Below, piece by piece: positions 21,913 to 34,521 of a stretch of 64,000 bases of DNA. Below the pieces are notes generated by a model, which was not told the origin of the DNA, ran no database searches, and was given only the letters and a program-made list of their open reading frames with translations. How positions within the stretch are numbered: position 1 is the first letter of the stretch; each line of letters starts with the position of its first letter. A program made the translations under genes and the position numbers. This DNA is from Fistulifera solaris (lineage: Eukaryota > Bacillariophyta > Bacillariophyceae > Naviculales > Stauroneidaceae): contig AP026126.1 of the NCBI GenBank assembly GCA_030295235.1, forward strand, positions 310,001 through 374,000, read 5' to 3'.

Positions 21913-22953
21913 TCATCGTGGTCTACGGCCATCGTCACCAAAGAGGTCATCGACTATCCAACCCACGAGACGACCCATAAATTTCCTCGTTCGTTCAATT
22001 GTAGCTGGCATCTCGTAGAGAATATCCTTTCCCGTCGCTAGTGTCCTTGCCGGAAAGTCGGCACCGCATGCTTGTATAATCCAGGAAACATTAGCTACCA
22101 TGTGTTCCCCTACTTTTGACGTAAAATGAGCAGCGTAGAGCGCGGATTGTTTGGCGGAAGCCAATGCATCGGCCGTAGACTTGTGGTGCATCTCCTTAAA
22201 GGCCGTGTTCGGTACAGGCTGTGGATTTGTAGTAGTTGTTGTTGGTTCTTCGGTGTCGCTCTTCCAATCGATAATAAAACTGAGCCATCCGATACCATAG
22301 CAAGAAATGTTGACGCCTTGATCTGCTTGTATTTCGCGAATCGAAAGACCATGATTTCTCGGCGCGACCGCGGCAATCGCCTCCTCGCCCGTTTCCGGAT
22401 TTTTCAAAGAAGGTAATCGACCTGAGTCGAGCCGTAGCAACTCCAGTCCTGTCGCTTAATTAATTCTTCTTCTGGCAAACGTGAGGACGAATCAATGCTG
22501 GTAATTGTTTTCGAATCGTCGACGGACTCAATGAAAGCATCGTGTTTCTTCCCTTTCTTGTCAGCTGTCTTGGCGGCATCAATCACTGTCTTCGACATGG
22601 CATCGGGAAAAATCAAAGCCGGAGAAACTACCACCGACATGGCTTGTGGGTCCATTTCGACGCCTTCTTGTGTCTCGGCAAAACCAGCCTCGGAGGGGTC
22701 ACCCCCGGCGGCCCACACGGTAAATTGCTCCAAGGCACCTTTCCTCGTATTCACGTCCAAATCCGACAACAATTCGAGTCGCGACCGTAAGCCCTTACAG
22801 TTTCCTTCTCTCTGATTCGTAGACTGCGTCGACGAGGACAAAATACGATCCCCGACATGTGTACGTGTAAATGGAAGGTTCGAACAATTGCTGGGAAGGA
22901 ATTGTGGCCTTGTTTTGCAAATTGTGTCTGTCACGGGGGAATTTTTTCGCCAT
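21913..22953 (-). CDS. Unknown protein, about 345 aa
   Basis: I do not recognise this protein. From the ATG at 22953 the start 'MAKKFPRDRHNLQNKATIPS' reads to a stop near 22797, and a second frame continues with 'GLRSRLELLSDLDVNTRKGA'. Dropping one base from TTT 22801-22803 joins them. A second break at CC 22443-22444 joins 'LIKRQDW' to 'ELLRLDSGRLPSL'. The C-terminal half contains 'ISCYGIGWLSFIIDW' and ends in a basic tail. It is convergent with MCM4 (44 bp between stops). No signal peptide or clear membrane span is evident. Confidence 0.55.
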
Positions 22954-23624
22954 TTTATTGCGGTCTGCGAGGTTTACTTCTTTGATGCGAAATATAGACT
23001 AAGTATGTGGTGCCGTGGTTGTTTTTCCTTTTTTAATTTGCAAGACACTCTCTCGTTATTTCTTTTGTTGCAATGCCTGCAAAAACAACAATGGGAGACG
23101 AGAGACGAGTGCCGAGTGGGAAGCAATCCTGCATCGCACTGCCACTCGCTCTCTCCACGTAGAATTGGACGAGAGGAATTCGTAGTTCATCACAGAAACG
23201 GATGTACTTAAAGCCCTACAGTCGACGTGTCACGTTTTCTCTCATTCTGACGTACCATGGATTTTTGGTTGGAGGAGTTCCCTTGGGCCATTCTCATTGG
23301 GATTATAGTCAATTTTTCTTTTCCGTTGCATGTGAAGTGGCAATAAGATAGGAATCTTACTCTATAATAATATGTACTGCGATTCAAGCGCGCAAGCATA
23401 GCATCGAGAAACTTTTTTCTACATAGAATTCGATAGATGCGAAAGATCCACTCCTGTTCGTGCCGCAGCTCCGTGATTTGACGCGAAAAACAACGCGAAA
23501 CAATTTTTTCGCATCGTGCATCCATGATCTTTTCACACGAAGGATTTGATTCGTTCGATCCAAAGCAATGGCGTGGGACTCATAAACATTTTTCAATAGA
23601 ATCATGAGGGTGATAGATCGAGAC
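22954..23624. other. Divergent intergenic region
   Basis: About 670 bp between two outward-facing starts. Several short ORFs overlap here in different frames, but none has protein-like composition. I see no repeat or RNA gene. Confidence 0.4.
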
Positions 23625-25884
23625 ATGCCGCCATGTTCGGATCCTCATGCGGGGGAATATTACCCCAACGTCACACCTCGAAAAAATTACGTATTTGCGG
23701 TGAACTACGAACTCGTAAGTAGCCGAATGCATCGTTGCTTTGAAATGGGACTTTCCCCCTCACTTTTTAGTCTTTAATGCAGTCCATGGTAGATCAATTT
23801 ACTCTTTCTCAGAAAAGAGACGTCGCTCGCTGGCTGGAATCACGGAGGAACCTTTTTCCGACCAAGCGGAGAGCACACGAATGGAGGTTACGAGTCGGCC
23901 GGATGCAAGTAACGTATCGATATCGGATAACAGTGAGCCAGATAACAAAGCAATTACTAAAAATAGAAGTGAAGATGATGAGGAGGAGATGTACAGGGCG
24001 GCTTCACCGTCAAAGTTAAGTCGTCAGGAGATGCAAAGCCCGACTCGAAAATCAACGCGGGACAAATCGAAACGGGAAGTACCTCTGGCGCGAGCTCGTG
24101 TTCGCTACGATATGCAATTGGTTCCACCAGTGAACCGGAATCGTTCATTTCTTCGGTGTTTTTTTGAAAGCAAGGACTTTAGACGATCTTCTCGCTTGCA
24201 AGCCGGCGAAATGAGTGACACCAACGAACCGCCTCCTCCTTTTACCGATGGTGATACAACCGTCGTGTGGGTGCCGTCGAAGCGATCCGAATGGGAAGAT
24301 TCCGTCTCAGAGATGACTGCTGTTTGTACTTCCGCTGCCATTCGCCGCTACATGATTGATATTGAATCCTCGAGCAGTTGTGCCAAACCCTTTCACGCCC
24401 CTCTTTCCCGCGAATATATTCGAGATCGCGTTGATATTGACGACCCCTTGAGAGGTTTCCAACTGCGACATCGGGACGGAGGATGGTTGCAAGGTTTTGT
24501 TTTGTGGACGAATTTCACCACGTGGACTCATTACTTTAAGTGGGACTCTTTACATCCCGAGAGTGGCTTCTCCGTCGGTACCTCGGGAAAAGCCGATGTC
24601 ACGGGTGAGCTAGCGAACGAACTCGAAATGCAGCCTCGATCGGGCGACCCTCGTGGTGAGGGTGTTGTGTTTGAAGGGATCGCAGAGCTTGCTCTTTTGG
24701 GAGGCCTTGGTTGTGGAGAGATTTTACTTCGAATGGCCTTGGAGAGCATCATGAAAACTGGCAATTACAAGTATCTTGTGCTTCAGGCGACCGATTCTTC
24801 CAAAACTTTTTACGAGCGCTTCGGTTTTGTTCGAGTAGGGGCTGTCTGTAGATATGAAAAACAGCTTGGTGCCCATGAAACAGAACCTATTCAAGGATAC
24901 TGTCACTGGACGCATGCGAACGAATCCGAAAAGAGCTTACAGAAGCACGGTGGACCTAGCTACATGATGTGTCTCAAGCTTCCGGAACACGGGGTAAAAA
25001 CGTCAGGCCCTTCGTTTCTTGATGAAATGATGAAGCTTGCGGTTGAAAACAAACCTACAGTAGAGCCACTCGGCGCGGCTATGTCGTCATCCGCCATGAA
25101 ATCTTCCGTCCGGAGAAGCAGCTCCTCGGATTTTTCATCAGTTACCCCAAGGAGAGGCCGGCCGCCATTATCAGCGCGTGGAAAGTCGCCAACTCCTCGT
25201 CGGAAAAGCATGGTTTTGCCGCCTTCTCAGGTCATTGTGAGAAGGAAAAGCTCGGATCAGAAGTCTCACAAACACAGTTTACCGCTTGCAGCTGGTGATC
25301 AGCCCCCACTCAAGCGCCGGCGCGTCTCCAATCCCGATAGCCCTATTGGCTTTATGAAACTAGTACCATCCATGAGCTCCTACAAAGGTTCTGTAAATAG
25401 TAAGGGCAGTGGTTCGGTTGGACTCACTCCGAAGACAAATCCAAGAGATGCAACGTTTGACGGATCGCAAGCTCGACGGACTCGGCCTGATATTCCATCG
25501 CCGGAGCCGTTGACGTTAAGCCCCAGCTCCCCAAAAGCAATAGACAAAGACGAGCTTTTCAAACAGAAAGTGAAGGCATACCCTCGAAGTCGTGTACATT
25601 ATTACAATCGAGTTGTGAAGCCGAAGCTGCAGTCAAGGGACAAGAAGTATTTCTTTGTATTGCAATATGACGAACCTTCAAATCTGATAAAGATTGTTCC
25701 CCTTAGCGCCAAGAACATTTTGACAGGTAAGCGCGAAGGTCGTCCGCGCTACCAGGCTGATATAGGAGATACCGATGAGAACTTTGCTGTGGTTCGGGCC
25801 GACGATTACGATGTGGTGCCGGCGGCAATGGTAATGAAGACCCCGATGGTCGCAGCAGAAGCGTGGGACGTTGAGGATGATTGA
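23625..25884 (+). CDS. GNAT-domain acetyltransferase-like nuclear protein
   Basis: Exon 1 (23625-23714, exactly 30 codons) begins 'MPPCSDPHAGEYYPNVTP'. A 56-nt intron (23715-23770) leads to 'FTLSQKRDVARWLESRRNL'. The frame then breaks in the T run 23853-23857 (one T short) and continues as 'DQAESTRMEVTSRPD'. A basic, Ser-rich linker precedes a GNAT fold: 'GVVFEGIAELALLGGLGCGEILLRMALE' carries the acetyl-CoA loop, then 'LVLQATDSSKTFYERFGFVRVG', the typical last strand and helix. A long Ser/Arg/Pro-rich region with many RRxS sites follows, then a conserved-looking end ('YPRSRVHYYNRVVKPKL', 'KKYFFVLQYDEPSNLIKIVPL'). Nuclear acetylation of histones or other proteins is an inference from the GNAT fold and basic linkers. 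Confidence 0.6.
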
Positions 25885-25965
25885 GTTTCGTAGAAAGCAG
25901 TTCGATTCTTACCATCATTCAGCTTGACAAATAACTTTGCCTATAACCAATTTACTTTTTTTATT

Positions 25966-26494
25966 CTACAAGTACCCGCCTGCTGCAGCAAGTGATAGCA
26001 TGGAGAAGAAAAGCCCTTTGCGAGTGTCAGCTTCTAGGAGCTTTGGGTTTTGCGCATAGATATCTATTTGATCTTCTGGTATCATTCCTTCTTTTTTCAT
26101 CTCCTCGAAAGCCCTTTGAGGGTCTGCAAAAGAATTTCAGTTGCTTTCATTTCATATAACGTTCTCACCATGTGCTCGATATATTCTTTCTCATCCATGG
26201 TCTTTTCAACTCCTCCAAGTCTTTCTTCACGGCCCCTCTCTTCATTTCATCCAAGAGCTTCATGCTCTCTGGATCGCTCCTTATGGCAGTGATCATTTCG
26301 GCAATATCCAGTGCGTCCTGCTCGGAGAGTCCCGAATGCGTACTGCGTAAACGTGCCATGAGCTCCGGATCAAACGTAGGCGCACCTTTGATTGCCTCAC
26401 CGTCGAGCGTAACAGTCGCCTGTTGGGCTATCGAGGTTACTGCCATCAAGAGCATCAACAGTACTGCCGCGATTGGTCTTACTAACTTTCTCAT
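25966..26494 (-). CDS. Small secretory-pathway protein, unknown
   Basis: Starts with a clear signal peptide ('MRKLVRPIAAVLLMLLMAVTS', ATG at 26494). A helical, charged segment follows ('FDPELMARLRSTHSGLSEQD', 'MKLLDEMKRGAVKKDLEEL'). One T is missing in 26203-26206; with it the protein continues 'KKTMDEKEYIEHM' up to a GT donor. A second exon after an intron of about 45-55 nt encodes 'AFEEMKKEGMIPEDQIDIY' and ends 'LSLAAAGGYL' at 25966. The helical Met-rich repeats recall STI1/DP-type chaperone domains, but this is weak. The target may be the ER lumen or the plastid; no Phe follows the signal, which argues against the standard plastid route. Confidence 0.5.
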
Positions 26495-26739
26495 TCTTAC
26501 GTCTTTTAGATTTACCAACAATTGACTTTTGAAAGCAACATGTTTCAATTTTTTTGTTATCGGTCGCCTCACTTTTTTACACTTCCATGTGGAGGAAAAG
26601 ACTTTAGTCACGTTCGTGACTGTCTAATGTTATAGCCGAAGCCAATAAAGACGCAAGCAAATATGTTAGGTAAGTACTTATCTAGAAAGCAGTTCCCCTT
26701 GCCATCCATATTTTGTTCGTTTTGCCACACGAGATGGTT

Positions 26740-27567
26740 TCATACCTTGAAACAGTGTTTCCATGTGGGGACTTTAGCACAATTCGTATTGCTGGAAAAA
26801 TCCAGAACCTTTAGCTTGGAGCTTGCATTTGCAACAGCCATAATTTTCTGAACAATACTGTCGGGTACGTCGAAATGGTTGATGCAAAGAGTTGCTTTCA
26901 ATTCCACGAAATGTCGCAACGCAGCCAGACGTTGGCAAAAGGAAAGCATGAGCTCAGTAGGAAAAATTTCGGTGTCATTATATTTACCGATATCGAGTTT
27001 GCTAGCCGCGATCTTCAGGGAAGGCCTATCGACTATTTGCTGATCCATTTTTGCATCAAGAGAAAGTAGAGTTCAATCAAAGTAGGATAGCCTAAATGCT
27101 CGATCACGCTAATTCGGAACAGTCGTTGCAAATTGTTGTCGTTGAACCGAGTACTCTCATCTTCGAAAGTCAACGCGACAAACGACGACTGACGGGTCTC
27201 GAGTACCTCAACGAATGCAGTTCTTCCATATTCAAACATAGTTTTAGAAAAAGTATACATTTTTGGGATGAGTGCTTGTCGCCAAAAAAATGGCTGGTTT
27301 TCACTCATTGTGATGTTCCGGAAATAAATGTCACGGCACCGTGCGGCCTCAAGCATATGTTTTTAGACATTGAGACCCAGCAGCTCGAAAGTGGAAAGAC
27401 TGGTGACCGTGAAACTCAATTTCAAGACGATCTTCGAATGCGCTACTATCCTCCAACTCTAGGAAAAGGGCAGCGGTTTCCGCAATCGCGGTGTCGGTTT
27501 CACCGAAGATGTAGAGATCTGAACCAGTTCCAGAGAATGAGACCAACAGAGATTCTCTTTCATCCTC
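26740..27567 (-). CDS. Leucine-rich-like protein, unknown
   Basis: Three overlapping minus-strand frames belong together. One carries 'YIFGETDTAIAETAALFLEL', the next 'LEAARCRDIYFRNITMSENQ' and the third 'LATLCINHFDV'-like leucine-spaced text ending 'LKVLDFSSNTNCAKVP'. Removing one base from the T run 27360-27364 and adding one to AAA 27063-27065 joins them into about 275 aa. The spacing of Leu, Ile and Phe suggests irregular leucine-rich repeats. The start is uncertain: an upstream 24-nt exon from ATG 27625 would require a 34-nt intron, which is too short to trust; the start may instead be near 27555 with one more base error. Confidence 0.45.
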
Positions 27568-27625
27568 CTACAAATCAAATCTATTATGCGGAATTACGTA
27601 CGTGAGCGTTCCATTTTGACGTCAT

Positions 27626-28045
27626 AAACTCAAGGGTCTTGTGTCATTGTTGAGTTCCTGCAGACTGGTGGGTTTTCGTTGGAGCCTGTACGTAGACGAC
27701 TTGTCTTCGCTTCAAACCACCAAAAACTTGCGCGGGCGTGCGCTGGAAGCTTGGAAGGGCTTTTCGTAAGTCACTGGTGTCCTGGCTATTGTTCGATATT
27801 TCATATGAAAGGAATGGAAAAGGGAGAAGTAAGATGTGTTGATACTTTTATTTTCCGCTTTTTTGTTTAAGGCTACAGTCCCGAAAGCACAATTTGCTAT
27901 TATGTGTCATTTCCACAGTGCGACACACACCTGGTGCTATCCACTCACTCGGTAGTATAGACAACAACCTTACATCTACTACTTTACTAAGCGAGAACAA
28001 GCCATGAACATTCCAAAGAATTTAGCACATATTATTATTAAACGC
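27626..28045. other. Intergenic region
   Basis: About 420 bp between a minus-strand gene start and the GOGAT stop. The ORFs here are short and unlike protein. I see nothing else. Confidence 0.35.
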
Positions 28046-31000
28046 TTAATCAGCACATCGTTGAGTCTGCTCTGGGCTCAGACTCTTGCCGACAGGCAGG
28101 AAACACACTTCCCCGTCCGGGGCGCTGGCACTCACTCGAAGGATGGTGGTCGGCTCACTGGACAATTCGATCAAAGGTGTTCTGGCCTCCGAAGGGGGAT
28201 ACACCTGCCAGAACTTGCCCGATTCTTCTTCCCAGCTACTCAAGATCTTGTCGGCGCGTTCGCTTCCTGTTAGCTCATAGTGGCGCTCAATCATGCTCTT
28301 GAGTTGCGTCAGTCCTTCTGGAGTGGTCACTCGCTGTACCTTAACAATCTCACGGTTCACCTTGGACTGGAAGGAGTCATCGTCATCGTAGAAGTAACCA
28401 ATGCCACCCGTCATACCGGCGCCGACGTTACGTCCCACCGATCCAAGCATAACAACAACACCACCGGTCATGTATTCACAGCAGTGGTCGCCGGCACCTT
28501 CCGCGACCGCGTACGCCCCACTGTTTCGCACGGCAAACCGCTCTCCGGAACGACCATTAGCATGGAAATCACCGCCAGTGGCACCATAGAGACAAGCATT
28601 ACCAACAATGCTGGAGTCAGCAGCGACAAAGCCAGCGTCGCCATCTGGTACAACAACAAGTTCTCCACCGTGCATGCCCTTTCCGACATAGTCATTGGCT
28701 TCACCAGTCAAACGAACATTCAAGCCTGGAAGGCCGAAAGCTCCGAACGATTGACCCGCGCTTCCCTCGTACCGAACAGTGATTTTACCTTCAAAGCCGG
28801 AGTTACCATGAGCACGTGCGATGTCACCCGCGAGCATAGCTCCGACACTGCGATCCGTGTTCTTGATCGGGAAGCTTACCACTGTTTCGCCCTTGTTGTC
28901 GGCAATCACCTTTTTGATGTCTGGGTGATTGCAAACTTCTCGGTCAAGTTCAGAACTAAATCCATTCACATGCACTCGATCCTTCTTGAGCATGGCTCCC
29001 TGGTCACTTTTGGCTAGCAAGAAATCACGGTCAGTCTCGGAACTGGGCACACCGGAGAAGAAGGGCACAAGATCGACTCCCTTTGTTTTCACTACGCGCT
29101 CCTTGTTTGTCTTCGAAACAGTGAGTAAATCAGCGCGACCAATGATATCTTCAAACTTGCTGTAACCGAGATGCGCCATGATTTGTCGTACTTCTTCAGC
29201 AACAAACATGAAAAAGTTGACCACGTGTTCGGGAGTTCCAGGGAATTTCTTTCGCAACTCCTCTTTCTGTGACGTCACTCCGACAGGGCAAGTATTCAAA
29301 TGGCAGACTCGCGCCATGACACAACCTTCCGCAATCATTGCAATGGTACCGAAACCATATTCTTCACCACCCAGCATTGCTGCAATAGCAACGTCACGGC
29401 CCGTACGAATACCTCCATCGACACGAATGATAACACGATCGCGCAAGTTGTTGTTCATCAAAGCAGAATGAGCTTCAGTCAAACCAAGCTCCCATGGACT
29501 GCCGGCGTGTTTAATGCTGCTGAGAGGAGAAGCACCAGTACCACCGTCGTTTCCACTGATTTGAATGACATCGGCACCTGCCTTGGCAACACCGCATGCG
29601 ACGGTACCGATACCAATACTGGAAACGAGCTTCACAGACACACCAGCTTTCTCATTCACAGCATGCAAGTCATGGATCAATTGAGCAAGATCCTTCGTAG
29701 AGCGACGATTAAATAAGTAATGATTGAGAATAAGCAGAATCAAACCAAAAGTTGAGAAGAAAATAGGAAACGTACCTCAATGGAGTAAATGTCGTGATGG
29801 GGTGGTGGCGAAATTAAGGTGACGCCCGGCTTACTCGCACGTAGGCCCGCGATGTAGTCGGATACCTTCGGTCCTGGAAGTTGACCGCCTTCACCAGGCT
29901 TTGCACCTTGGGCCATTTTAATCTCAATTTGCTTGGCGGTGACAAGGAATTGAGGAGTGACTCCGAAACGGCCACTCGCGACCTGATGAACGAAAGAATT
30001 TGCCGAGTCGCCATTTTTGAGTCCGGCCAAGTGAGGAAAAGTGGGACTTCGGCCATTCTCATCAACATCCTCAATCGGCAAACACCTAATGACGTCTTCG
30101 CCTCCTTCACCTGAGTTGCTCTTTCCACCAATTCTGTTTACGGCAATTGCCAAGTTCTCGTGGGCCTCACGCGAAAGAGCTCCCAGAGACATAGCACCGG
30201 TGCAGAAACGTTCGAGAATAGCAGCAGCGGGCTCTACTTCTTCAATCGGGATACTCTTTCGATCTGAGTCAAAGTCGAGCAAATCACGAATGTTTGCAAG
30301 GGGGGCGCTCTCGATTGATTTTTTGAAGATTTCGTAGTTGGCTACAGATGCCGGCTTGACGCCATCATTCTCGAGTTCGTCGCGGTTTGATGCAGCACTG
30401 ACCTTTTTATCCAAGCCAATAGCGTCGTGTAATAACTTCGCCATATCTGAGGAGTTAATGTGGTATTCACCAAGCGCTGGAACTGGCTTGTAGAAACCAT
30501 AGTTGATGAGTTTCATCTTGGCTTCAGCTACCTCGGGACGCATCATTACCGTTTCACGAGCGATATCCTCAAAGCTAACTCCACCGATTCGACTTGTGGT
30601 GCCCTTAAAACTACGACTAATAACGTCTTCACCGATTCCGATGGCTTCAAAAATCTGAGCACCCTGATATGATGACAACAAGCTAATACCCATCTTCGAC
30701 AAAATCTTCAGCAAACCGTCGTCAACAGCCTTACGGTAATTTTCTTGCGCTTGAGCTGTTGTCGTCTTTTAAGCTTTCCGGCTTCCATAGCCTTTTGAGT
30801 TTTGTCTTGTCCGTGCCACTGCTTAACGGTTTCGAGAGCAAGATAAGGGTGAACAGCGTTCGCTCCATAGCCGACCAAGCATGCAAAGTGGTGTGTACTC
30901 CAGGCTCCGCCAGTTTCAATTACGATACCCGTGTCCATACGCAGACCTTCTTCAATTAAACGATGGTGTACCGCACCAACAGCGATCATCGGAGGAATAT

Positions 31001-33215
31001 ATGTGGTAGAGTCAAGCTCAACTTGATCCTTCGCAAAATCGCTTAGAATCAAGACTTCACTGCCTCCCTTCACAGCCGCAACTGCAGCGTCACACACCTG
31101 ATCAAGAGCCTTTTGTAGTCCCGATGGTCCATCACTAAGTGCGTAGCGCGTCGAGACAGTGGTTTGCTGGAAACTACCGTTCTCGGGTTTGCTCATTTCG
31201 GCGATACGTTCCATTTCGGCGGCATTCAAAATAGGTGACTCCAAATGAATCAATCGTGCACCCTTTTCTGAGACCTTGTAAATTGACTCTTTCTTGCCGA
31301 GCGTCATCGCCAACGACATGACAACACCCTCACGCAACGGATCAATCGGTGGGTTGGTTACCTGGGCGAAACGTTGTTTGAAGTAATTGTAGAGAGGCTG
31401 TGGGCGTTCCGAGAGGACAGCAATCGGTGCATCGTCTCCCATAGAATAAGTCGTCTCTTTGCAGCACCCGCCATGTCAGCAATCTGCATTCCGATATCTT
31501 CGAGCGACCAACCGAACGATCCTTGGGCAAAAGTCGCCGTAGAGTCATCGTAAAGGCGTTCGTCCGGAGCGTCCATCTTATTGACATCTTTGCGTTGTCT
31601 CGCGATCCATTCACCGTAAGGATGACCTGTAAAGACTTCATTTTTAGAAACAATCCAATCATCGATTATTGTGTAATGTGACTCGATCTTTTGTACTTAC
31701 GACTAGCGATTTCGCTCTTGATTTGAATATTGTCTTTAAAAGCTCCCGTCGACAAATCAACATTGATCATCTGGCCTGGTCCAAGACGACCTTTTTCAAC
31801 AATCTCAGATTCCTCCAAACCAGGAATCACACCCGTTTCACTCATCATGTAAACAGTTCCATCATTGCCAATGCTGTATCGGGCCGGTCGAAGTCCATTA
31901 CGATCAAGTGATGCACCAATCGATTTGCCATCCGAAAAGACCAAAAGAGCAGGTCCATCCCACGGTTCCAGGAGTCCTCCATGGAATTTGTAAAAATCGG
32001 TAATTTCGGGATGATCAGCTAGGTCGGGATTGTTCACGTAAGCAGTCGGAACCATGGCCATGAGTGCGCATGGGGCACGGTGTCGTGACTTGCACATGAG
32101 CTCAAAGACGGAATCCAAGTTGGCCGAGTCCGAACGTCCCAAATCAACAACGGGCTCGAGTACCGATGGAATATCTTGCGTGTTGCACATGGTCACAATA
32201 TTCATCGTGTTATCAAAGTCGACCAAATCGTCGGTATTTTCGATCGTACTGATGGCTTTAGACGCTTCTCGTGCTTTGATCCAGTTGACGTTCCCCAATA
32301 AAGTATTGATCTCACCGTTGTGACCCACCACACGCATGGGCTGAGCCAAAGGCCAGCGGGGACTGGTATTGGTGGAGTAACGGCGATGGTAAATGACGAA
32401 CTTGGAAGTATAATCCGGATTGGTCAAGTCCTTGTAAAATTGCGGTAAGATCGCCGATTGCACCATGGCCTTGTAGACAATAGTACGTGAACTGAACGAG
32501 GCCACGTAGGTCTCACTTCCTTCTTCATTGTTCCATACCAATCCTTGCTTGGCGAGTTGCACTCCGAATCGTCGTCGCACCAGATAGAGGGTTCGTTCAA
32601 ACCCATCACGATCCTTATCGTCTTCGAGTCGCTTGGGCGGCTGGACGAAGAATTGCCAAATACTCGGACGAGCCTGGTAGGCCAACTCACCCAAGACGGA
32701 ATTATCGACCGGAACTTCTCTCCAACCCAAAAATTGGAGTTCGTTGGCTTGACAGACATCTTCAATGAGATCTTTGACCGCCTTGCGACGCATGGCATTG
32801 CGGGGCAAAAGATCATTCCGACGCCCGGTTCCGGACATTCGTCGGTCGTAAACTCTTCAAAAAGTTTCCACGGTATCCCCGTCATGACACCGGCACCATC
32901 GCCAGAGACGCCGTCTCCACCACAAGCCCCACGATGTTCCATGCATCCAAGGGCACTGAGACCTTGTGTGAGAACTTTGTGCGAACCGAATGGACCACCT
33001 TCTTTCACATTGGCCACAAAACCGACACCACAAGCGTCGCGTTCTTGAACGAGTGGTGCTGGGCCATCAAACATGTTGGTAAGTTGATCTTTCGGCCAAG
33101 CCATGGAAAGACTTACTTTGCTACTCATTGAAGGAGGAGTAGGAGGAGAAAAAAGAAAAGCCATGGCGACTGGAGCCGCCAGAATGGCGAAAACGACCAA
33201 CCGTCGGCACGACAT
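28046..33215 (-). CDS. GLSF: Plastid glutamate synthase (ferredoxin-type GOGAT)
   Basis: Makes two glutamates from glutamine and 2-oxoglutarate in the plastid. Start '[20 protein letters not shown]' (33215) is a signal peptide ending AMA|F, the diatom plastid rule. '[10 protein letters not shown]' holds the glutaminase Cys, '[19 protein letters not shown]' and 'SNSGEGGED' belong to the FMN domain, and '[12 protein letters not shown]' carries the 3Fe-4S cysteines (Cx5Cx4C). The beta-helix tail includes '[16 protein letters not shown]'. Exons are 33215-31701, 31626-29776 and 29692-28046; introns are 74 and 83 nt. Three one-base losses interrupt it: A run 32807-32810, TTT 31458-31460 and T run 30767-30770. 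About 1,670 aa without a fused NADH-binding beta subunit, which points to the ferredoxin enzyme. Confidence 0.95.
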
Positions 33216-33649
33216 GAGCAGTGACGAACGAAAACGAGTCTGGAAACAAAAAAAGAAGGTATTCAATGGTAAATCTCCCAACAGACGTTCGTTGCCTTTT
33301 ATAAAGTCAACCAATTTCAAATGTCCTCTCGGCTGTTTGAATGAGAGAAACACTATGATCGGATTGAATTTTCGGTTTTCCCACAAAGGCAGGCAATCCA
33401 AAAGATTTTTTTATGATGATGATGATGGAAGAAAGCGAAATTTCATTTCAGAGGCCATGAAGTTATTATCATTTGTTGCCGAGAAAAAAGAACAACCTGC
33501 GCAAAAATCACGTGGCGGAAATTCGCCGCCGATCCAACTTTTTATGCTATAGTGTCTGTCCGAGGTCAGGACACAGCAGGAAAAGCGAATGAAGGGACGG
33601 ACGAAATTTCGATGGAGGAAGATACATTCGTGACTGGGAGTCCCGTACC

Positions 33650-33669
33650 GTACGGTACCGGTACCGTAC
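33650..33669. repeat. Perfect 20-bp palindrome
   Basis: GTACGGTACCGGTACCGTAC is fully self-complementary. Its 12-bp core GGTACCGGTACC recurs at 57266-57277. Flanking GTACC units (33645-33675) extend the pattern imperfectly. Confidence 0.6.
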
Positions 33670-33735
33670 CGTACCTGCTATCCGATTGCTTCGTGATCGA
33701 TCTCGATGCTCGCGATCTTTTGCCTCTCTTCTTGT

Positions 33736-33744
33736 TACCTGGTA
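33736..33744 (+). promoter_or_regulatory. TACCTGGTA motif, copy 4
   Basis: Exact 9-mer, about 90 bp before the small membrane-protein start and 67 bp after the 20-bp palindrome. Confidence 0.35.
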
Positions 33745-33834
33745 TTGCTCACTTGGTAATCATTTTCATCCATGAATAAGAAAAGCTTTAATCATTCACC
33801 GTAAAAGTCTAGAATAACACACAAAAACAGAATC

Positions 33835-34338
33835 ATGCCTTCTGATGGAGGTAATATTTTTTTAACGACAGAGAATCTCGCGTTCTCTATGCCGCTCATT
33901 GCCGTGTGTTTGATCTACGTAAGTGAAATCATTCCATCCGTTCGTTGGATGTCTTATTTCGACCTCGACTCGCAGTTTTCTCTCACCTTGACGCAAAAAA
34001 AATACAGGCCTATTTCAAATTTCTACCGCTCCGAGTCAGTTTAGCGGGAGTTGCCATTGTATTTGTAGTATTCCAAATACGGTCGCAGCTACAGGCAAGA
34101 AAAGACAGCCAACTGACGCATTTGGATGAAACCGCCATCTTAGATATTGTCGGGGAAGAAGAAGAAAAGGATGCCGCGAAAGCACAGGAAGCAGCGAAAC
34201 AAGCCAGTAAAGCAAAAAAATCGTGTCAAGAATCGATTGGCACAGGAACGGAAAAGTGGAAAGGTGAAATCCAAAATCGAGTACGATGAGGATGTCGATA
34301 TGGCGACCTTTGTGAAAGGTGGAAAGAAGGGTAACTAA
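33835..34338 (+). CDS. Small ER-type membrane protein with charged tail, unknown
   Basis: Exon 1 (33835-33918, 28 codons) and exon 2 from 34008, with an 89-nt GT-AG intron. Hydrophobic segments 'LAFSMPLIAVCLIYAYFKF' and 'VSLAGVAIVFVVFQIRSQL' are followed by a Lys/Glu/Ala-rich tail. The A run 34214-34220 has one base too many; with one removed the tail continues 'NRVKNRLAQERKSGKVKSKI' and ends at 34338 with 'FVKGGKKGN'. The final residues are basic, and the overall plan (two hydrophobic stretches, cytosolic coiled tail, about 138 aa) resembles small ER factors, but I cannot name the family. Confidence 0.6.
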
Positions 34339-34521
34339 TAATCAACGAAGCAAGGTATACTCTTTTTTGTGCGCAATGAAACAGCTTTCTTTCTTTCTCA
34401 CTTAACCGGGTCGTAGCTTCTAGCCACTACGTAGCTAGTTCCGTAAAGAGCCACCAAATATTGTTGCCACCGCACACCAAATACAGTATATGCACTAGCC
34501 GTCGTCTTTCCCTTTCATTCC

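Larger units (their letters stand above)
33216..33834. promoter_or_regulatory. Divergent promoter region, GOGAT / small membrane protein
   Basis: About 620 bp. It contains a perfect 20-bp palindrome (33650-33669) and a TACCTGGTA motif (33736-33744). ORFs in the region (for example 33103-33552) overlap the GOGAT signal peptide and look spurious. Confidence 0.45.

Noticed and set aside
33103-33552. 149-aa plus-strand ORF
   Set aside because: Lies antisense over the GOGAT signal peptide and promoter; composition is not protein-like.
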